Origin: Paguma larvata
Taxonomy: Eukaryota; Chordata; Mammalia; Carnivora; Viverridae
DNA: 64,000 nucleotides
Direction of reading: 5' to 3'
Assembly (NCBI GenBank): GCA_030068075.1
Contig: CM057823.1
Location: 16,650,485 to 16,714,484 of the forward strand
Below are positions 61,242 to 64,000 of the stretch, one piece after another. Position numbers and translations under genes: made by a program. How positions within the stretch are numbered: position 1 is the stretch's first letter; each line of letters opens with the position of its first letter. The notes below the pieces were generated by a model. That model was not told the DNA's origin. It saw only the letters and a list, made by a program, of their open reading frames with translations, and ran no database searches.

Positions 61242-63120
61242 GACAAAAAACACAACAAACAAAAACCCATTAAAGCAGAGTAACAGGAAGGGAAAAGGCC
61301 TGATGCAGGACTGTTTAGAGTGTCAGAGGAACAGCCAGCTCTGTGGGGATTAAGTCAAAAGCCTGTGGGAAAATGAGTAGAAAATGAAGCCAGCGAGGTA
61401 ATGAGGTGAGCTGGAGAGGTAGTTAGTTCATGAGGGACCTAATAGTTAATTGTAAAGGTTGTTACTTTTATCCTAATGAGACAGAGAGCTGTGATAAGAT
61501 TTTGAGCACAGGAGTGACATTAGGACATTATCTGACTTGTATTGGAGAACGCCACAGACTAACATGTTCAAAAGAAGCTTTGACAAAGAACAGAGGCATT
61601 GATATCAGTGAAGGGGCTTTTGGAATGATCTCGGAAAGAGAAAATGATGGTTTGTGAAAGAATGGTAGCGGTATATTTGATAAGAGATGACATCTAGTAT
61701 GTAGTATTTGTTGATCTATTGCATGAGGTTAAGCAAGGAAGAAAGACATGGCTCCCAGGTTTTCAGCCAATGCAACTGGAAAGACAAAGTTCATATTTAG
61801 TGAAATGGAATGGGCTCATTGAAACATGAAAGCAAGATCATGAGTTCCATTTGGACCTGTTAAATTTGAAATTCATATTTGAATATTAAGTGGTTGTTTT
61901 GAGTCCAAGCTAGATATATAATTCTAGAGTTCACAAGAGTAGTCTGGTCTAGAGATATTAATTTATGAGTACTCAACATACAAATGGGAATTCAAGCGAT
62001 GGAATCCAAGATATTTAGAGAAGACAGTGAAACAAAGAATCCTAAGGACCCTGCCCCAGGAGATCATTAGGCCCAATGAGTAAAAACAGCTATGAAAGGT
62101 TAGACCCAGGCATAAAGCAAAGAAGGGTGGTATTTTGTCAATCAAAGTGAAAAACAAATCTTTTCAAGGGAGGAATGAGTAACTGAGGACTCAAAGCTGC
62201 TGGATTTTGCATTATAACTAAATGATTAAAAGAAAAAAACAAATTTAGTGACATGATGGGGGCAAAAAATAGCATGAAAGACATCAAGAGAAAATGAGAT
62301 GAGAAGAATTATAAAATTGGGTTTAGACAATTTTCTGAGAAGTTTTCATTCAAATTTTAGCAGACAACTGTAATGGAAGCTGGAGGGGGTGTTTTTAGAC
62401 GGGAAAACTGATGATACATAACAGAGGACAGAGAAGTCATAGGGTGAATTTCGTAGGGAAGATGAGGACATGGAATTTTGTGCATGAATGGATCTTCTTT
62501 AGTAATAAAAGGGTAGGCACATATGCACATGTGTTTATTAATCTGGTAGGAAGAATTTGATGAAATTCTTAACTAACTGAATTTATTTTTCTCCAGTGAC
62601 AAAAGAATGCACATCTGGTGTGAGTGAGAATAAGAACAGGGGCAAGATAATAGGATAAAGAAAGATTCCGTATAATGCTCTGTTTTCCTTCAAACAAATT
62701 TCATCTGATTGGGAGTGGAGATGAAGTAGCCAGAAAATTAGAGTTTTCCCACAGCAGCACAAGGAAGCAAGAGAAGGATAAGGTCACTGAAGGTGTATGA
62801 ATGGTCCATTTAGGGAAGGACTGGGGAAAAAGACTCTGGAGTTATGGAAGCTGAAATATTGTATTAGAATTGGACTGTGAATCCTAGTGAAGTCAGAGTA
62901 TTGTTATAGTTTTGGAACAAGAAAGAATTAATTGCAACAGTAGGAGTTGAAATTAAAAAGGGGGGTCGTTTGGAGTAGAAATTATAGAAGTTTCAGTTTT
63001 CAGCGATGACAAGTTCTATGAATGATCGTGAGAGTGAATCATTGATTCACTTGGGCTGAGAAGAAAAATCACTGGAGAAGAAGAAATCAAGGAATTGAGA
63101 AGCCAAAATATGAGGACAAC
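60865..63120 (-). mobile_element. Long L2 LINE, minus strand
   Basis: The 3' end lies at the left (ACTGTGCCAGGTAATT). GTGAAAGGTGCTATGGAATG, CTCACTGACTAGGTAGCGTT, TTGAGCACAGGAGTGACATT and CTCCCAGGTTTTCAGCCAAT follow in reverse L2 order. The match is good to about 62160 and weaker after that. An AAT microsatellite interrupts it. Confidence 0.6.
61201..61241. repeat. (AAT)n microsatellite
   Basis: About 13 perfect AAT units. Confidence 0.96.
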
Positions 63121-63124
63121 GATC

Positions 63125-63685
63125 TGTATGGATATTTGGCATGGATTATGACAGAAGTATGATGAACTAGAAGGATGAGATTTAGTGTTAAAAGCTACAA
63201 ATCAAAATGTAAATATCACAGTCATACACTGATTAATAGAACAGACCCTTTGTAAAGCAAGAGGCTCTAGGAAATACAAAGAGATATAGGTAGAAACAGA
63301 CTAATAACTGGAATCTTAACACACTACTCTCAGCATAATAAAGGTCAAATGGCCAAAAATATATGTGAGGATAAAGAAAAGTTAACCCACATAATTAATA
63401 ATATAATCATTAAGGAGAATGCCTATCTATCCATTCATTTATCCATCTCATCATTTATAAGATTACATCACTAGAAAGTTTAAGTGCCAAAAGCAGAATT
63501 ATTAAAATCAAATTCTCTGATGACACTGTAATAAAACCGCTATTGATAATACAAATTTAAAATGCCGTCAACATGGAAATTTTAAACAGGTGCCTATTAA
63601 ATAACACCTGGGAATCTGGCTCAAAGGGAATATATGCGAGCTTTATATGTTACATTAACATCCTATGTGTCAATTTATTGTGAAT
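63125..63685. other. Unassigned AT-rich intron
   Basis: Nothing recognised. Confidence 0.5.
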
Positions 63686-63689
63686 ATTT

Positions 63690-64000
63690 TTCCCTGCCTG
63701 TGGTTTGCATTTATTATGTCACATACGGTGTCGAATACATTGACCTTTACTTTTTTACATTGTTTTGATGTTTTGTTAAAAGGCTCTCTTGAATCAATAC
63801 TACATAATCACTAATATTTTCCTTAGATATTTAGATTTCAGAGTTTTAGCCTTAACTCTAATCTATCTGGAATTTATTTTGGAATATAATATGATGAACT
63901 GTTGTCCAAATGTACTTTCCAAACGGCCAGAAAATTTTGCCATTTTAATATATTCAAGAATATATAAACTATTTATTAATGTAGTTTGTATTTTACTTTA
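63690..64000 (-). mobile_element. L1M LINE, minus, cut by window edge
   Basis: TTACTTTTTTACATTG, AATCTATCTGGAATTTATTTTGG, and GAACTGTTGTCCAAATGTAC resemble antisense L1 ORF2 just before its end. Diverged. Confidence 0.6.

Larger units (their letters stand above)
1600..64000 (-). other. SGCZ: SGCZ intron upstream of the exon (partial, over 62 kb)
   Basis: The next exon upstream should encode the cytoplasmic tail and the transmembrane segment. No minus-strand match to it is seen, so the whole stretch is inferred to be one intron. SGCZ is known for introns of tens to hundreds of kilobases. All later entries lie inside it. Confidence 0.85.

Noticed and set aside
1600..64000. Upstream SGCZ exon (cytoplasmic tail and membrane helix)
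   Set aside because: No minus-strand match to the expected IYGWRKRCLYFF-type sequence was found in the window.
1..64000. MIR383, known from an SGCZ intron in mammals
   Set aside because: Neither the mature sequence nor its complement was seen. It probably lies in another intron.

Overview
This window is mammalian nuclear DNA, almost certainly from a cat or another feliform carnivore. About two dozen copies of a tRNA-Lys-derived CAN SINE of the felid SINEC_Fc type lie in it, on both strands. Each has a GGGGCGCCTGGGTGGCTCAG-type head, a CT-rich middle and an AAATAAATAAA tail. The LINE-1 5'UTR is also of carnivore type. The base composition is AT-rich and there is no bacterial or organellar gene structure.

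One coding element is supported: a 102-bp exon on the minus strand at 1498-1599. Its 34 codons match zeta-sarcoglycan (SGCZ), with canonical AG and GT splice sites on either side. It corresponds to the third exon of the known gene. Positions 1-1497 are therefore the start of the following intron, and 1600-64000 is part of the very long preceding intron. I found neither the neighbouring exons nor the intronic microRNA MIR383. All other open frames lie in repeats or in unremarkable intron.

Layout. 1-16 kb: the SGCZ exon, old L2 and MIR, scattered SINEs, and a block at 12-13.6 kb that may be a decayed endogenous-retrovirus gag. 16-19 kb: an old LTR, an antisense L1 end and a HAL1-like block. 19-26 kb: a dense SINE cluster, including two SINEs sharing three copies of one target site. 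26-35.9 kb: mostly unassigned intron with L1/HAL1, MIR and L2 pieces. 36-40.9 kb: an internally deleted carnivore L1 carrying four SINEs. 41-51 kb: unassigned intron, HAL1-like, MIR and SINE pairs. 51-57 kb: an old antisense L1, a CpG-rich LTR-like insert, and L1 ends. 57-64 kb: MIR, SINEs, a long L2 and an antisense L1 at the right edge.

No operon-like or cooperating gene set is present. The interest lies in the transposon history: repeated SINE insertion at one target site, an L1 5'UTR joined to reverse-transcriptase sequence, a CpG-rich solo-LTR candidate, and several hairpin, G-rich or transcription-factor-like motifs in SGCZ intron. Repeat family names were assigned by recognition, without a database search, so subfamily calls are approximate.
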